Shown here: one piece after another, positions 1 through 12,603 of the stretch
Layout of the letters: every line of letters starts with the position of its first letter
Numbering within the stretch: the first letter of the stretch is position 1
NCBI GenBank assembly: GCA_025403435.1
Contig: CM046342.1
Location: 15,626,519-15,690,518 of the forward strand
Length of the DNA: 64,000 nucleotides
Source of the DNA: Artocarpus heterophyllus
Lineage: Eukaryota; Streptophyta; Magnoliopsida; Rosales; Moraceae
Direction: 5' to 3'
The notes under the pieces: model-generated
Seen by the model: the letters and a program-made list of their open reading frames with translations, nothing else
Databases searched by the model: none
Told to the model about the DNA's origin: nothing
Made by a program: the position numbers and the translations under genes

Positions 1-1010
1 TAATATAGAAATTATTTAACGTCAATATTCATTTAACCTAATCCGTTACATAGAAATTGGCGGTTGTTAAACTTATCACCTTTCACAATGAGTGCTATAC
101 TTGGTGAACAATCTTTCATCCAAAATTTGTCTAAGACTTTATTGATATAGGTTTCTTACGATAGTCCCAAAATGCATCAAGATCTATCCCTATGAATCTT
201 AATGCCAATGACATAAGATGCCTTACCCATATCCTTCATATCGAAATTCTTAGAAAGGAATTCTTTCACCTCATATAGAAACCATTTATCATTGGTAGCA
301 AGAAGGATATCATCCACATACAAAACAAGGAAACAAATCTTGCTCCCACTGACCTTCTGGTATACATTGATCCATGATGTTCTCTTCAAAATCAAATAAA
401 GTGATGACATCGTGGAATTTCAAGTACCATTGACGGGAGGCTTGTTTCAAACCATATATGGATTTCTTAAGTTTGCACACCATTTGCTCATTATCACTAG
501 AGGAGAATCCTTTAGGTTGTTTCATGTAAACCTCTTCCTCTATATCACCATTGAGGAATGTCGTTTTCACATCCATATGATGTAACTCAAAATCAAAATG
601 AGCTACTAATGCCATAATCACATGAAGGGAGTCCTTTTTAGATACAGGAGAAAAAGTCTTAGTGTAATCCATGCCCTCCCTTTGAGTGAATCCTTTAGCA
701 ATGAGTCTTGCCTTATATCTTTCAATATTGCCTAATGAGTCTTTCTTTTATCTTGAAGACCCATTTGCATCCAATGGTTTTTACACCATCAGGCAACTTG
801 ACAAGATCCCAAACTCCATTGGATGACATAGAGTTTATCTCATCTTTCATGGCATCATACCATAAGTTAGATTCCTTACAACTCATGGCTTGTGAAAATG
901 TTTTTGGATCATTTTCGGCTCCTATGTTGTAGTCAGACTCCTGTAGATACACAATATAGTCACTAGGAATGGTTGATCACCTTACTCTAGTAGATCTCCT
1001 TAATGCTAGT
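1..1010 (-). pseudogene. copia reverse transcriptase region
   Basis: Minus-strand translations give the copia RT in pieces. The N-terminal part (952-722) has the WYDAMKDEINSM and GCKWVFKIK type motifs. The middle (672-310) has MDVKTTFLNGD, EEVYMKQPKGF and SIYGLKQASRQW. The catalytic box LYVDDILLATND lies in the piece at 410-177. The pieces lie in different frames, so at least two frameshifts separate them. From 175 to 1 the homology continues in broken frame. The two catalytic aspartates of YVDD are still present, but no single open frame could make the enzyme. Confidence 0.9.
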
Positions 1011-1257
1011 TCAACATTCTCTTGAGGAGCATGTTGATCAACTGGCTGTTCAACGAGTTCTTGAATCTGTTGTTCAGCTGGATCTACTGCTTCTTGATCA
1101 GCAGTTTGTGGAACTTGAATGACTGGTTATTGTTCAACATGTGTTTGAACTATAGGCGTGTTGCGTATGACAATCACTCTATCACATGAAGTGGAAGGCT
1201 AAGCATCTATATGATCTTTATCTAGAACGGTGTTCCAGGTTCGATCACTCCCACTGA

Positions 1258-2100
1258 TCAAGTCATTCTCAAGAAATACCGCATTCCTTGATTCCACAAA
1301 CCTAGTGGTATGTGATGGACAATAAAATTTGTATACTTTAGACCGTTCAACATAACCAACGAAATACCCATTATGGTCCTTGGGTCTAGCTTATTTTCTT
1401 GTAGATTATAAACTCTTGCTTCAGACGGGCATCCCCAAATGTGTATATGTCGCAAACTTGATTTCCAACCTTTCCATAGCTCGAACGGTGTCCTTGAGAC
1501 AGCCTTGGTTGGAACTCGATTTAATACATACATAGCCGTCTTGAGAGCTTTAGTCCATAAAGACTTAGAGAGCTTGGAGCTTCTAAGCATACTCCGCACC
1601 ATATCCAACAATGTTTGGTTTCTTCTTTCTGCCACACCATTCTGATCTGGAGAACCAGGCATAGTATATTGGGCAACTATCCCATGTTCTTGAAGAAACC
1701 TCGCAAATGGACCAGCGTTTGTCCATCTTCGGTGTATCTACCATAGTATTCACCACCAGTATCAGATCTCACTATCTTTATTTGCTTACAACATTGTTTC
1801 TCTACTTCTGCCTTAAACACTTTAAAGGCATCTATAGCTTCATTCTTATTATGAAGCAAGTAGAAATACATATATCGTGAGTAATCGTCAATAAAAGTAA
1901 TAAAATACTTTTGACCATACACGTTAATGTCTAGACTATAAATATCTATATGTATGATCTCTAATATGTCTGAACTCCTCTTGGCACCTTCTTTGGCATA
2001 TTGGTCTGCTTTCCCTTTATGCAGTCTACACAAGTGTCAAAGTCAGTAAAATCTAGAGTACTAAGTACCCCATCATTCACTAATCTCTTTATTCTCTCAA
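1258..2100 (-). pseudogene. copia integrase region
   Basis: The integrase core is read from about 2033 down to 1258 in two frames. The first catalytic Asp lies in HIDIYSLD, the second in VRSDTGGEYYG, and the Glu in NGVAERRNQTLLDM, so the three acidic residues survive. A zinc-binding GAG-pre-integrase module (LWHRRLGHIS, then CVDC) precedes it at about 2150-2030. A frameshift near 1675 separates the second Asp from the Glu. The domain would insert element cDNA into the host genome; here it is not expressible as one protein. Confidence 0.88.
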
Positions 2101-3400
2101 TAGAGATATGACCCAACCTACGATGCCACAACATAGAGGATGCTTCATTCATAACACATCTCTTAATGCCAGCATTATCAAGAACATGCATAGAAGTATA
2201 AGAAGCTTTATCTTGTAAATTAATTTCGAAAAGACCATTTGACAACGTACCATTTTCAATAACTTCAGATCTATAAAACAAACTAAATATAGTGTCTGAA
2301 AAATTAAAGGAAAAACCCAATGGTACAAGCCTTGAAACAGAAATTAAATTCTTAGAAAAACTAGGAATATAAAATGTCTTTTCCAACTCTAAAACAAAAC
2401 CACTACTTAAAACTAATCTGCATGTTTTGACTGCTTCCACATGTGAGCGCATCTTGTTGCCTGAATAGATGCACTACTCACTTCCCACTGCCTTCCTTAG
2501 GTTTTGCAACCCCTGCAAGGAATTAGTGACATGGATTGTAGAACCATAATCAATCCACCATGTGTTATGCTCAACGTCAACCATATTAAGTTCATAATAA
2601 ATAAGTAAGAATTGAGTACTTTTTTTATCAAGCCATTTCTAAATTTAGGACAATCCTTCTTCATGTGCCCCTTCTTTTTGCAAAAGAAGCACCTAGATTC
2701 CTCCTTGATATCAGCTTATGCAGGCAGTTTGCCTTTTCCCTTATTTTTGGCTTGCCCTTTATTCTTCCTTTGAGTTGCCAGATGCACACTCACTCGCTTC
2801 CATAACAAGCCTTCCTTCTTCCTGAACACACATGGTCATCAATTCATTGATGGACCACTTATTCTTGTGTGTTGTAGGATATTTTGAAAGGTCCATATTG
2901 TTGTGGGAGAGTGTTAAGGATGTAGTGCGCAAGGAAGGTTTCAGACATCTCAACCTCAAGAGTTTTTAGTTGAGCCACTATATCTCTCATTTGCATGATG
3001 TGCTCACTCATACCATGAATTCTGGTAAGCTTCATGGATTAAAACTTCATTATTAAGGTGCTTACCAAAGCTTTGTATGATGTAGCAAACTGCTCATCAA
3101 TTGCCTTCATCAAAGCTCACACATTGTCGTATTGCTCTAATGAACCACGTATACCAACCGAGATCTTGGTCTTTATGAACATTACACAAAGGCAATTATA
3201 TCGCTCCTATTTTTCATAACAATCAACATCATCCAGTTGGCTGGCCTCCGTAATAGCATGTGGTTCATCCTTGCAGATAGCAAAGTCAATGTCCATTACG
3301 CCTAAATGAAGGAGAATTCTCTCTTCCACACCTTATAGTTATCACCCTTAAGTTCAGGAATGTCATATTGAAAATCAAAGTAATTCACAGTTTGTAAAGC
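2100..3400 (-). pseudogene. copia gag, zinc knuckle and protease region
   Basis: A gag capsid stretch is read at about 3000-2759 (NKWSINELMTMCVQEEGRL). It is followed at about 2700-2640 by a CCHC-type knuckle and then by the protease at about 2590-2340. At the protease active site the translation reads WWIDYGSTIHVTNS, so the residue after the catalytic Asp, normally Ser or Thr, is Tyr. In-frame stops and frameshifts occur throughout. The N-terminal part of gag toward 3400 is only weakly readable. Nucleocapsid and protease assignments rest on motif order. Confidence 0.75.
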
Positions 3401-4706
3401 TACATAATAAAACATACATGCTTATGTTACTAAATTGAGGCTACAATACTTATATAACATGTTTACCAATGTAAATTATGCATTAAAATATGAATCAAAT
3501 GACATAAAAATTGCCTGTGGGCTAAATTTTTAATTCAAACAGACTCATATATCTTTACGATAACACTGCCAAATTATTTCCCTTTTCTTAATTCCTGTGG
3601 GTAAATTAAAAAAGATAATTTGATACATCATCCAAACTAATCATATTAAATATAATAAAAATTCCTGTAAGATAAAATCTATTATATTACATATGATTAA
3701 TCACAATTTAATGTCCTTTTACCATATGTGATTCAAACATTTAATATAATTTTATATAATCAAAGATGCTGTGGCTACTCTTTAATTATTTAAAATTATA
3801 TACATCACTATTCTAAAATTTTTTCTCATAAATAAATTGCATAAATATGAACAAAGAACCCATAATTTATATATCAATATTCATTATGCATAGATTAAAA
3901 TTATACATTCAAAAACATAATTTTAGCACATTATTGCACAAAATTTAAATGTACTAAATTATTTAACCTAATATTGCATGCATAATTTTAAATCACAAAT
4001 TATACATAATGAACACTATATGCACATAAATTTATAAAATTATATCCACACCAAAACTGTATAATATTCATAACAAATACCAAAATTATCAATATTCAAA
4101 ATTATGAATTTTTTCATAATTTATTCCATAATATGAAAAATTTCATAAAAATACCAAAATTGTGGATTTTTTGAAAATCTCATAAAATTATAAAATCTGA
4201 AATTTTTTATGAAATTTTCCTCAAAATATCACTTTATGAAATCTAGAATTTTTTTTTTTAGTTTTCTACCCATTGAAAAAGACATGTCGTTTTGATCACT
4301 AAGAACAAAAACGATGTTTCGTTTCACTGATGAAACACAGACTCCCAACAGTCCAAACAACAAGTCGTTTTAGCTGACCCAAGGCCAAACGACATGTCAT
4401 TTCACGTCGTCTTCAACCTGTGAATGGGTCTTCTTGACCCGATTGACACGGTTTGCAACCCGGTTTCAAACCCGGCTTGAATTCAACCATTCGTACACCA
4501 TTTTTTATGTTTCAAAATTGCAAAAATCTTAGAAATCAAGTGTCTTAATTATTTCTAATCTTAGTTTCAATAAATAAAAAAAAGGTTAAATTCAAAAACC
4601 CAAAAAAAAAAAAAAAAAAAATTCAACCATGACTTTACAACAGAGTATATTTTTTTTTATAGATTTCTCACACAAAGCAGAGGTCAAATTCGACTCTGAT
4701 GCCAAA
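3401..4706 (-). other. copia untranslated leader and primer-binding site
   Basis: This is very AT-rich non-coding sequence with several A and T homopolymers (one A run near 4602-4620). At 4690-4704 the minus strand reads TTGGCATCAGAGTCG, close to the sequence complementary to the 3' end of initiator tRNA-Met used as primer by many plant LTR elements (TGGTATCAGAG) but with one change. It abuts the LTR end at 4707. Two GC-richer patches with repeated ACGACAT-like words occur at 4280-4400. No gene is seen. Confidence 0.6.
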
Positions 4707-5122
4707 TGTAGGCATAAATTCCGATTCTAACATACCAAAAACAATATGCATAACAAAAGATTAATGAAAGCGTGTAAACTTAGTACCTCCTGCCATTGCT
4801 CTCAACTGTGTAATTGGGTTGCTGTTGTCGAATGATGCACCACCTGTTTTTGGATGCTTCTATCGCTCAAGTAGTCAAATATGATGGATGGTGTATAATA
4901 TGAGAGAGGTGATAGGGACTAAAAACGGGAACTGTATTTTTTGTTGTTCTGTATATCAAATCCTTCCATCAAGGATTTTTTATATTGCTTCAAATATACA
5001 GTTACCAAGGTTTCTAATTATGGTTTTAATGAAAACATAAATAAGAGACCATTTATATACAAAACTATTAAGAGAATTAAATTGGTTTCAATTGGAAACC
5101 ATTAGCAATAAAAACGGTTGCA
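4707..5122 (-). repeat. copia 5' LTR
   Basis: On the minus strand the segment starts TGCAACCG and ends GCCTACA, directly before the primer-binding site, giving the usual TG...CA ends and a length of about 416 bp. The inner edge (4707) is well supported by the adjacent primer site. The outer edge (5122) is a best guess, because no second LTR is in the window for comparison and no target duplication can be tested. Confidence 0.5.
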
Positions 5123-5145
5123 TCTAAGTCTTTTTTTGTAAAAAT

Positions 5146-7793
5146 TATTGAGTTATAAGATTACTGAAAATTACAGATATTAAAGTTTACACAAAATGGA
5201 CTTATTGCGTCCATCTTTTACAATGTAGATCCATCGGATGTACGACATCAACGAGGGAGTTATGCAACTGCATTTTCCAAACATGAAGAGCTTTTCAAGC
5301 ACAAAATGGGATAAGGTGCAACAATGGAGGGACCCTCTGGCAATGGCAGGAAATTTATCTGGATGGAACGTGCTAGCACATAGGTATGCAACTAATTAAC
5401 GCCTTGCGGATTAGAGCCATGTAGACAATAGCATCATCATGATTCATGCTCTATTGCTAAATTTAGAACATGCTTCGTAATCCAGCTCTACTTTCATTTT
5501 TTGTTCACCTTATCCTTTCGTTGTTTGTGGAAACTTTTCTTATTGATCTTGTGCTCAGTGAGCATCTTACTTCTTGTTATGGCTAGTTCAATTTTAACTT
5601 TTGTAAATACAAATTATAAGGTATGACTTTATTTCCCTCTTTTTTCTTTTTGGCCAAAAAAATTTGCAATGTATGGTTGTGGACTTTATAATGTAAATCT
5701 GAGATCAAAGAAATTGATGAAGTTAGGCGTACATTGGGTGGAATTGGTACTGAAAATAGAATGAAAGTGTGTGATTTTTGTCGTCTCTATTTTGCTTTGT
5801 GTTACCCCAGTGTGTTCGTGTTTATGTTTTGATATGTCAAAGAAACAATATCTTGCAAATTGCCTCTTTTTCTTACTGAAACAACAGCGAAGACATAACA
5901 ATGACTGAAATATATATATATATATACAGGATAATATAACACTTTACGACTAGGGCCAAGTTTGGATATTTGACAGCCCATTATAAATGCATACAATTTG
6001 CAAAATACGATCTTAATTGTTCTAGTTGTCTTGCATATTGACATTCACTAACATGTATACCAGAACAAAGTCTAAACAGATAATGCGGAAACATGATAGA
6101 GAATGTTAGACGAAATCAAACTAATGGACTAATTCAACTACAATACTAGGAAAGATATCTCGCGCCGCAATTACTTTAGAAATATTTCTGCTGATCGAGT
6201 ATAAAAACTTGAAGAATTACATTACAATGAAGCTCTGCAGCTCCTTTGTTTGAATGCTTTTAAAGAGAAGTTCTTCCCAACAGATTATCATGAAATGTTA
6301 AAATGGGATTGTAAAATACTCCGAAGGAATTCCCCTGGCTATTAAAGCTATGGGATGACACCTTTTCTCCAGGAGTAAAAACGAATGGGAGAGTGAAATA
6401 ACCAAGCTAAAAAAAACATTCCCCCCATAAATGTTGAAGAAGTGTTGCGAATAAGTTTTGATTCACTAGATAGACAAGAGAAGGATGCATTTCTTGATAT
6501 TGCGTGCTTCCTTAAAGGTGAAGACAGAAAGTTTGAGGAACACTTATTATCACTTAGAACAATAGATCTACTCATCGATAAGTCTCTTGTAATTGTTAAT
6601 CATCACCAGCAGCTGTGGATGTATGAACCAGTACAACGAATGGGACGGGAAATTGCGCGTCAAGAATCCCTTCAATAGCCTGAAAAGAGAAGTAGGCTGT
6701 GGAATTTTGAAGACATCAACCATGTCTTGCAAGCTAATACAGTAAGTTCTAAATGCATTACATTTTCTTTGAAAAACACCAATTTTCTTTTTTATTATAA
6801 AAAAGGACCAAGAACAATCATAAACAACAAAAGTTTAGATTCTCATGCAAGAGTAAATAAATAAATAAATATATGTGATTTGTCTATTTATTAATTCCTA
6901 ATAAAAGGTTTTTGCATTGCATGCTCATCCATACTTTTTGCTAATGTCAGGGGACTGCAGCAATTGAAGGAATATCTCTAGACACACCTCAGATAGATAA
7001 AGAGATTCAATTCTCTCCTACAGTTTTCATAAAGATGCATAGTCCAAGATTACTTAAAATTAAGAGTTATGACGACAAGACCAAGAAGTGGAATGTTCAC
7101 TTTCCTCAAGGTTTTCCATATCTTCCTAGTTCACTTAAAAATCTCTGGTGGGATGGGTGCCCTTCAAAATGCTCACCATCAAAATTTATTCCTAAGAATC
7201 TTGTGGGACTTGTCATCATCAATAGCCATAGTGTTCATCTTTGGCACGGAGTATGGGTATGCTTTTTACTTTGTTGTATTTCACTTGAGATTTAAATTAA
7301 AGACTCATTTGACACCGATGTTTGGTTTCTCAATGTGTCTACAGCATCTAAGAAATCTAAAATTCATTGATCTTAGCTATTCGAACCACTTAACTGAAAT
7401 CCCAGATTTCTATGATGAAGCTCCAAATCTTAAGTGTATAATTCTTAAATTTTGCAAAAGTTTGGCTCAAGTTCCTTCATCTTGGCAATATCTTGACAAG
7501 CTCAAATTTCTCACCCTCGGAGGCTGCTCCTCTTTCAAGAAGTTTCCCTTACTCCCAAGAAATATTAGGAATTTGAATTTGAGTCGGACATCAAAAAGAC
7601 AAGTGCCCTCATCAATTCACCATCTCTATCATCTTGAATCATTTAATTTGGAAAGGCGCAGATGCCTTTCAAGCCTGCACGGAAGCATCTCTAGTTTGAA
7701 ATCTCTTAAAGAACTCGACCTCGGCTATTGTACAAATCTCAAATGTTTATCAAAGCTTCCGTTACGTCTAGAAAGCTTGAATGCAACAAGATA
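5146..7793 (+). pseudogene. TIR-NBS-LRR resistance gene, pseudogene 1
   Basis: This is a fragment of a TNL immune receptor. A TIR C-terminal piece ends exon 1 (YNVDPSDVRHQRG, then ATAFSKHEELFKHK, ending at a GT donor after 5383). An NB-ARC C-terminal piece follows (about 6206-6741) with GIPLA-like and RISFDSLDRQEKDAFLDIAC motifs, winged-helix region included. A short linker exon (6951-7256) and an LRR exon (7345 to about 7793) complete it. The P-loop, kinase-2 and RNBS-B part of NB-ARC is missing between exon 1 and 6206. A TGA replaces a codon near 6353 and a frame change lies in the C run near 6424. The LRR exon stops abruptly where non-coding LTR-like DNA begins. The linker and LRR exons are highly similar to pseudogene 2 at 12604-15773, so the two are paralogues. 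It cannot encode a working receptor. Confidence 0.88.
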
Positions 7794-10700
7794 TATAACG
7801 ACCCCACTTATATAGCCGTTATTTAACTACTTAAATATATATTTATTTAAGTAACATAATTTTAGCAACATATATATATATATATTTTACAAGACTTTAC
7901 TATTTAATTTTAATTTAAAACTATACATATGTAAATGTGGCAACAAATAGAGACATATAATAGTGACTTAACAGTTATCCTAAAACATATATAGCACTAC
8001 GTCATATAGTTTACATAATATCAAATGAGACATATTTAACAAAACTAAGTGCGGAAAACAAAAGCGCGTGGTATCCATTTTCTGTAACTTCACTCTGATC
8101 ATCCGCCGGCTCACCACCGTCCTTCAGACATTACGACAGGTTGTTTTACCTACAGTATGAATATTCTTCAATGACCTTTCACTCAACAAGTAGGAACTAT
8201 AGCTCGCAAATTATATAAACTAACACGTAACGATAAAAATGCATGTGTCGATTATGTTTAGTTATGATCATGTCTTATTAATTTTATGGGGTCTAAGTAG
8301 TCGTATAGGTTACACGTGATCGACGGGGAGTTAGCAAGGCCCCAACAACATTGTGATCTAATTTAACGAAATCCTTCTCTTTTTAAATCTTAAGCCTCCC
8401 CTAGGTCGAGAGGTTGGTATGACTCTTTTATTGCATTTATCCTTAAAAGTTTCACTAACAAAATAATGAGCATACAAAAATGACATGGCATAGCATACTT
8501 TGACTTGAATTAAAACATGCTTACTACTTTAGAAAATATTATTTAAAACTATTCGTACTGGAGGAGAGATTCCTACTTATTGGTTTCCTTATAGTAGGTT
8601 TCTCTATTCGTCAATAATTTCCTAACCGCTATCAAGATCAATTCTATATAAAACACCCATTAGAGTGTATAAGAATAACTATATTTTATGTTATTTTAAT
8701 TTTGTAGCATAATTGTAAGAATTTTGCCATAAATTCTTTAGCAAGGGATCATAAAAGTTGATATTTCTATTACAAGGATTAATTATTAATTTTATTTTCT
8801 CATAATATTAAATTTTCCATAATTTCCTTTAATAATGTATTAAAATTGATAATTAATTAATTAAAAATAATTAATTAATTAATCATCTTATTGTTAATAT
8901 GCCTATATGACCTTAATTAACTAAACTAGAAATTTCCTAAATTCAAGATTCTTAAACTAAGTTATAATTAATTATTTTCATAATTCGTTTAGTGGGCTCA
9001 TAATTAGTTTAGAGCCTATTAAGCTCAAAAACACTCCCAAGATGTTTTATACGCTATACCATTAAAACTATGACCCGAGTGACTTATTGGACTAAAGCAG
9101 GCATTGGATCCGTGTCTTTAGTTGTAACATAAAAATCTAGCATGCCAGTTTGTTTACAATAGCCATTTTATTGTTCACTTGAAAACCATTAAGGGATTTT
9201 CTTTTAATAGCTACATTTGTTTAACTCAAGGTTTTGAACCAAAATCGCTTTATAATTTAATGCCTGAATTTAGTAAAACACAAAATCTTAGGCTTGTATA
9301 ATTTGTCTAAAATGTTGTAATTTCATGGTTTGTTGAAAAGTAAAATTCTATTGGTACACCTTCTTTGTAAAAACTACTACTGAAAGGTACTATTTCGGTT
9401 AATTTTTAGAACATTATCGTAAAACTATACGTTAAAGGCAATTTTTCTTTAAAATTTGTCTCCATAAAAACTACTTGTTTTAAATATGTATTTTAGTAAC
9501 TTTCTTTCATGCTCATTTTAAAAGTCTCAATCATTGCTTTTAGCACAATAGTTTCCCGGTTAAATTTTTTAAACTTTGCCGATTAAAATGTTTGACAGTT
9601 TTTATAAATCAAATTGAAAGTCTATTTTACAGGTAGATTTTTACAAAAAAAATTTCATAAAAGTTCTTCATTTTATTGTAAAACTTTCTTGTTTGACAAA
9701 AATTACAATTCGGCCTAGAAATGGCCCGAAACTTTAAAAACAATTTCAGCTCATAAATACAGTTTTTGGACAATTTTGAAAACTGTCTACAACTATATTT
9801 TAAAAGCAGATTTTGAAAAAAGTTTTTTCACAAAAGTTGCCGCCTCTCAAAATCTAAAATTTTCATGTTGGATAAAACATGAAATTCAGAACTTAAGTAG
9901 CCCGAAATAAACAAAACATTGGCAACCCTTGTAAAAATTGTTTTGGACAGTTTTGAGTGCTTTCAAAAACTGCCTTGGGAAGGTTGTAAAAACTACTTGA
10001 AAACCCTACTTGGAGTCAAAACTACTTTTTTGCTTAGTCATAGAGTTTTGTTCAAAATGTTGAAAACCCAAAGTTCCGTGTTCAAAAAAGTTTTAAAGAA
10101 CCAACTCTAAGGCTTGTGTTTATGCGTTTAAAGATTGTAGAAAATTTTTCCACAAACCTAAACTTGCAACAACATAAACCTAATATGTATTTACTAGCTT
10201 TGTTTTTTTTTTTACCAACATACACGTACATAACTAAACTAACCCATGCATAAATAATTATTACAACCCATTTTCTCACCCAATCATCAAATCAATCATA
10301 AAAGTATAAAACTTAACCCTAGAAAATGTGAGAAAAAAGTTTAGGACCTTACCCTTGATGACCAAATTCGAATCCTTCCTAAAATGACCAACTCTTCCTT
10401 TTTCTACTTGCTTGATCACTAAAACACAAACTTTATACATAAAAATCTAATCTTATTTTCATCTAAGGAAATAAAGAGAAAAGATTGAAACTTTACCCCT
10501 GAAAAATCTATAAACTCCAACTTCCTTCTAGTCCGCCTTTTCTTCTTACTTTGATTGATTTTTGTGACGGATTTGAAATGAAATTTTTGGAGCTCATTAG
10601 CAAAAAAACTGGTCTTGAGGGACAAGAAATAAAGAAAATTTTTCTTGGTGGATTCCTTGGTGAAACTGGTTTTGGAGAGTGGATGGAAGAGGAAGAATTT

Positions 10701-10990
10701 TCTTAGAGAGTCTTGATCATTCGTATGAACTTGAAAAAGAAAATGAGAAGGAAAATTTTGAAGAAATTTTCTTGGTAGGATACATGGTTCTTGGGAGGCA
10801 AATCGAGAAAAAATGGAGAGTAATTAAGGCCTGGTGGAAGTATAACCATATATAGACCAAAGCTTAATCTAATTGCTCGACTTAACCTTTGTTTAATTAA
10901 CACCCTAAGTGACTTAGATGAGCAAATTTGTTGGCTTATAAACCTCTAAGATTTGCGCCAATTTGAGGGAGGGATTAATGAGATTTTTGT
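7794..10990. mobile_element. non-coding LTR-like insertion in TNL pseudogene 1
   Basis: LRR homology stops at about 7793 and the sequence then begins TATAACGACCCC, one base from the TGTAACGACCCC start of the LTR-like element at 55172. The block is AT-rich, has no convincing ORF, and includes runs of related phrases around tttgacagttttt and aaaactgtc at 9580-9980, like the repeats of that other element. I could not find its far end or a target duplication, so the right limit is only where the SNF4-like fragment's surroundings start. Short ORFs here look accidental. Confidence 0.45.
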
Positions 10991-11100
10991 CTCATAAATG
11001 ACTCACTATCTGGGATACTTAAATGTAAGCTGTTTAGAATGCCTTTTAAACTTACCGAATAATGGTTCATTGTTGCTGACCAGTGGTGTTAGTTTTTCAG

Positions 11101-11684
11101 GTATTTGCAGGTATTTTAAGCATTGTTCTAGCTCATTGCCCATCATCCAGCTGCCTATTGGAGCAATTCCTGTAGGCACATGGTTCCAAAAATTGGGGAG
11201 CCAAATCTACGGCCTCTAGCAATGTTGAGACCAAGTGCTTCTCTTAGTTCAGCACTAAATTTGTTAGTTCAAGGTTTGTGTTTCTTTTCTTGAAAATTTG
11301 ATGCTCAAGATACTCAACAAATAGATGATGTGGTGGCAATGCACTTTAAAATTTCAGAAGAAGCATTGCATTTTGCTATAGATTTGATACTATTTTCCGT
11401 TGCTTTTGCAGCTCAAGTAAGTTCGATACCTATAGTTGATGACAACGACTCTTTGCTAGATATATATTGTCGGAGGTAAGTTGTTATAACTATGTGAAAC
11501 GTTTCTATATATTTCTTGTTGCTTACTGATTACATTTCTTGTTCTTTGAATTTGATTTGTAAAGTCTAACGGGGGGGTGTTTATTTTTATGTTGTTTTTA
11601 TATTTCCCCTACAGCGATATTACAGCTTTGGCTAAAGATAGAGCCTATACACGCATTAATCTTAATGAGATGACTATTCATCAG
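11101..11684 (+). pseudogene. three exons of a SNF4/KINbetagamma-like gene
   Basis: Three consecutive exons with proper splice sites match the CBS-domain region of the plant SNF4-type gamma subunit of SnRK1 kinase. Exon A (11101-11273) reads [18 protein letters not shown] and [18 protein letters not shown]. Exon B (11412-11475) reads QVSSIPIVDDNDSLLDIYCR. Exon C (11615-11684) reads SDITALAKDRAY and INLNEMTIHQ. Exon A carries a one-base deletion after GTW (about 11180), which shifts the frame before RPLAML. Neither the upstream CBM and CBS exons nor the last exons are in the flanks. CBS pairs bind adenine nucleotides and sense energy state in the family; this fragment cannot do so alone. The family call is from recognised residues, not a search. 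Confidence 0.82.
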
Positions 11685-12603
11685 GTAACTATTCTCTCTC
11701 TCTCTCTCTCTCGGGTTACTAATAACACTCAATTCAAGATTATATACTTTAATTGAATATTTAATAATGATAATTAATTATATATTATTGACCATTTGAA
11801 TTATCATCCTTAAATATTATCATCTGTATGTAACACTTATATACAATATTTAAAGTCACATAGATAATTATAGAACTTAATGATATTTATAAAGTATTCA
11901 AAATACATGCACACAAAAATGACAAAAATTCACTGTTTGTATTTATTAATATGTTATTTGTAAAACCTCTGTTTGTATTTGTTAATATGTTATTTGTACA
12001 ACATCATATGTTTTAAAGGTATTAATCCTAACAGATTATCCATCGCTAAATTGGTACAAGTGTAGATATGAACACAAATGTCAAGAGATCATCAAACAAT
12101 AGAAATCCACCTGGGCACACAAATATGACATATGGATAAAGCCAGTCCGCTGAGACCAAAAGACTTAGAGCACTAAGGTCGCTCACGACACCACGTAGGA
12201 ACAAACCTACCAAATTAGACGTCTATACTTTTCTCTCTGTTTTTACTTCTTTGTATTGCCGCAGATAATGTATGAAAGAACAAAACGCACGGAACATTTT
12301 TGTGTCTTTTAATTACTGAAAGTGAAACAACAAAAAAGCATTTAACTGGTAGAAGAAGTATATGAAAAAGTTCTCTTATTACTTGGGCCAAAATGTCTGT
12401 ATCCCCTGGACTAACTGATGTCTTGAAGAATATTAATCAATCGTTTTAGTCGCTAAACACACTGAATAGAGAACATTAGGCCACTAAGGTTAATAGACTA
12501 CATCGAGTTTAGTAAAAATACCATTTAGCCTTCCTTCGTTATTATTTGCATTTCATACTTGCTTGCTATTTTTTAACTACGATTTGCCCGCTTTGTATGC
12601 TAG
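11685..12603. other. gene-free spacer with CT microsatellite
   Basis: A (CT)n run sits at about 11694-11713 just after the last SNF4-like exon. The rest is AT-rich DNA, including two near-identical phrases (gtttgtatttgttaatatg) around 11936-11999. No reading frame or RNA gene was recognised, and no further SNF4 exon was found. Confidence 0.6.

Larger units (their letters stand above)
1..5122 (-). mobile_element. Ty1/copia LTR retrotransposon, decayed, cut by window edge
   Basis: Read on the minus strand the order is LTR (5122-4707), primer-binding site (about 4704-4690), a long AT-rich leader, gag, protease, integrase and reverse transcriptase, which is the copia order (integrase before RT). 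The element runs off the left edge inside the end of the RT domain, so RNase H and the 3' LTR are not visible. Coding sequence is split over several frames with stops, so it is inactive. It ends next to the TIR-domain remnant of a TNL gene, so it probably inserted into that gene. Family and order are seen directly; the 5122 boundary is inferred from a TG...CA pair only. Confidence 0.9.

Noticed and set aside
9919..10279. Small ORFs on both strands in the LTR-like block after TNL 1
   Set aside because: No domain, no splice context, and compositional bias as in the surrounding non-coding repeats.
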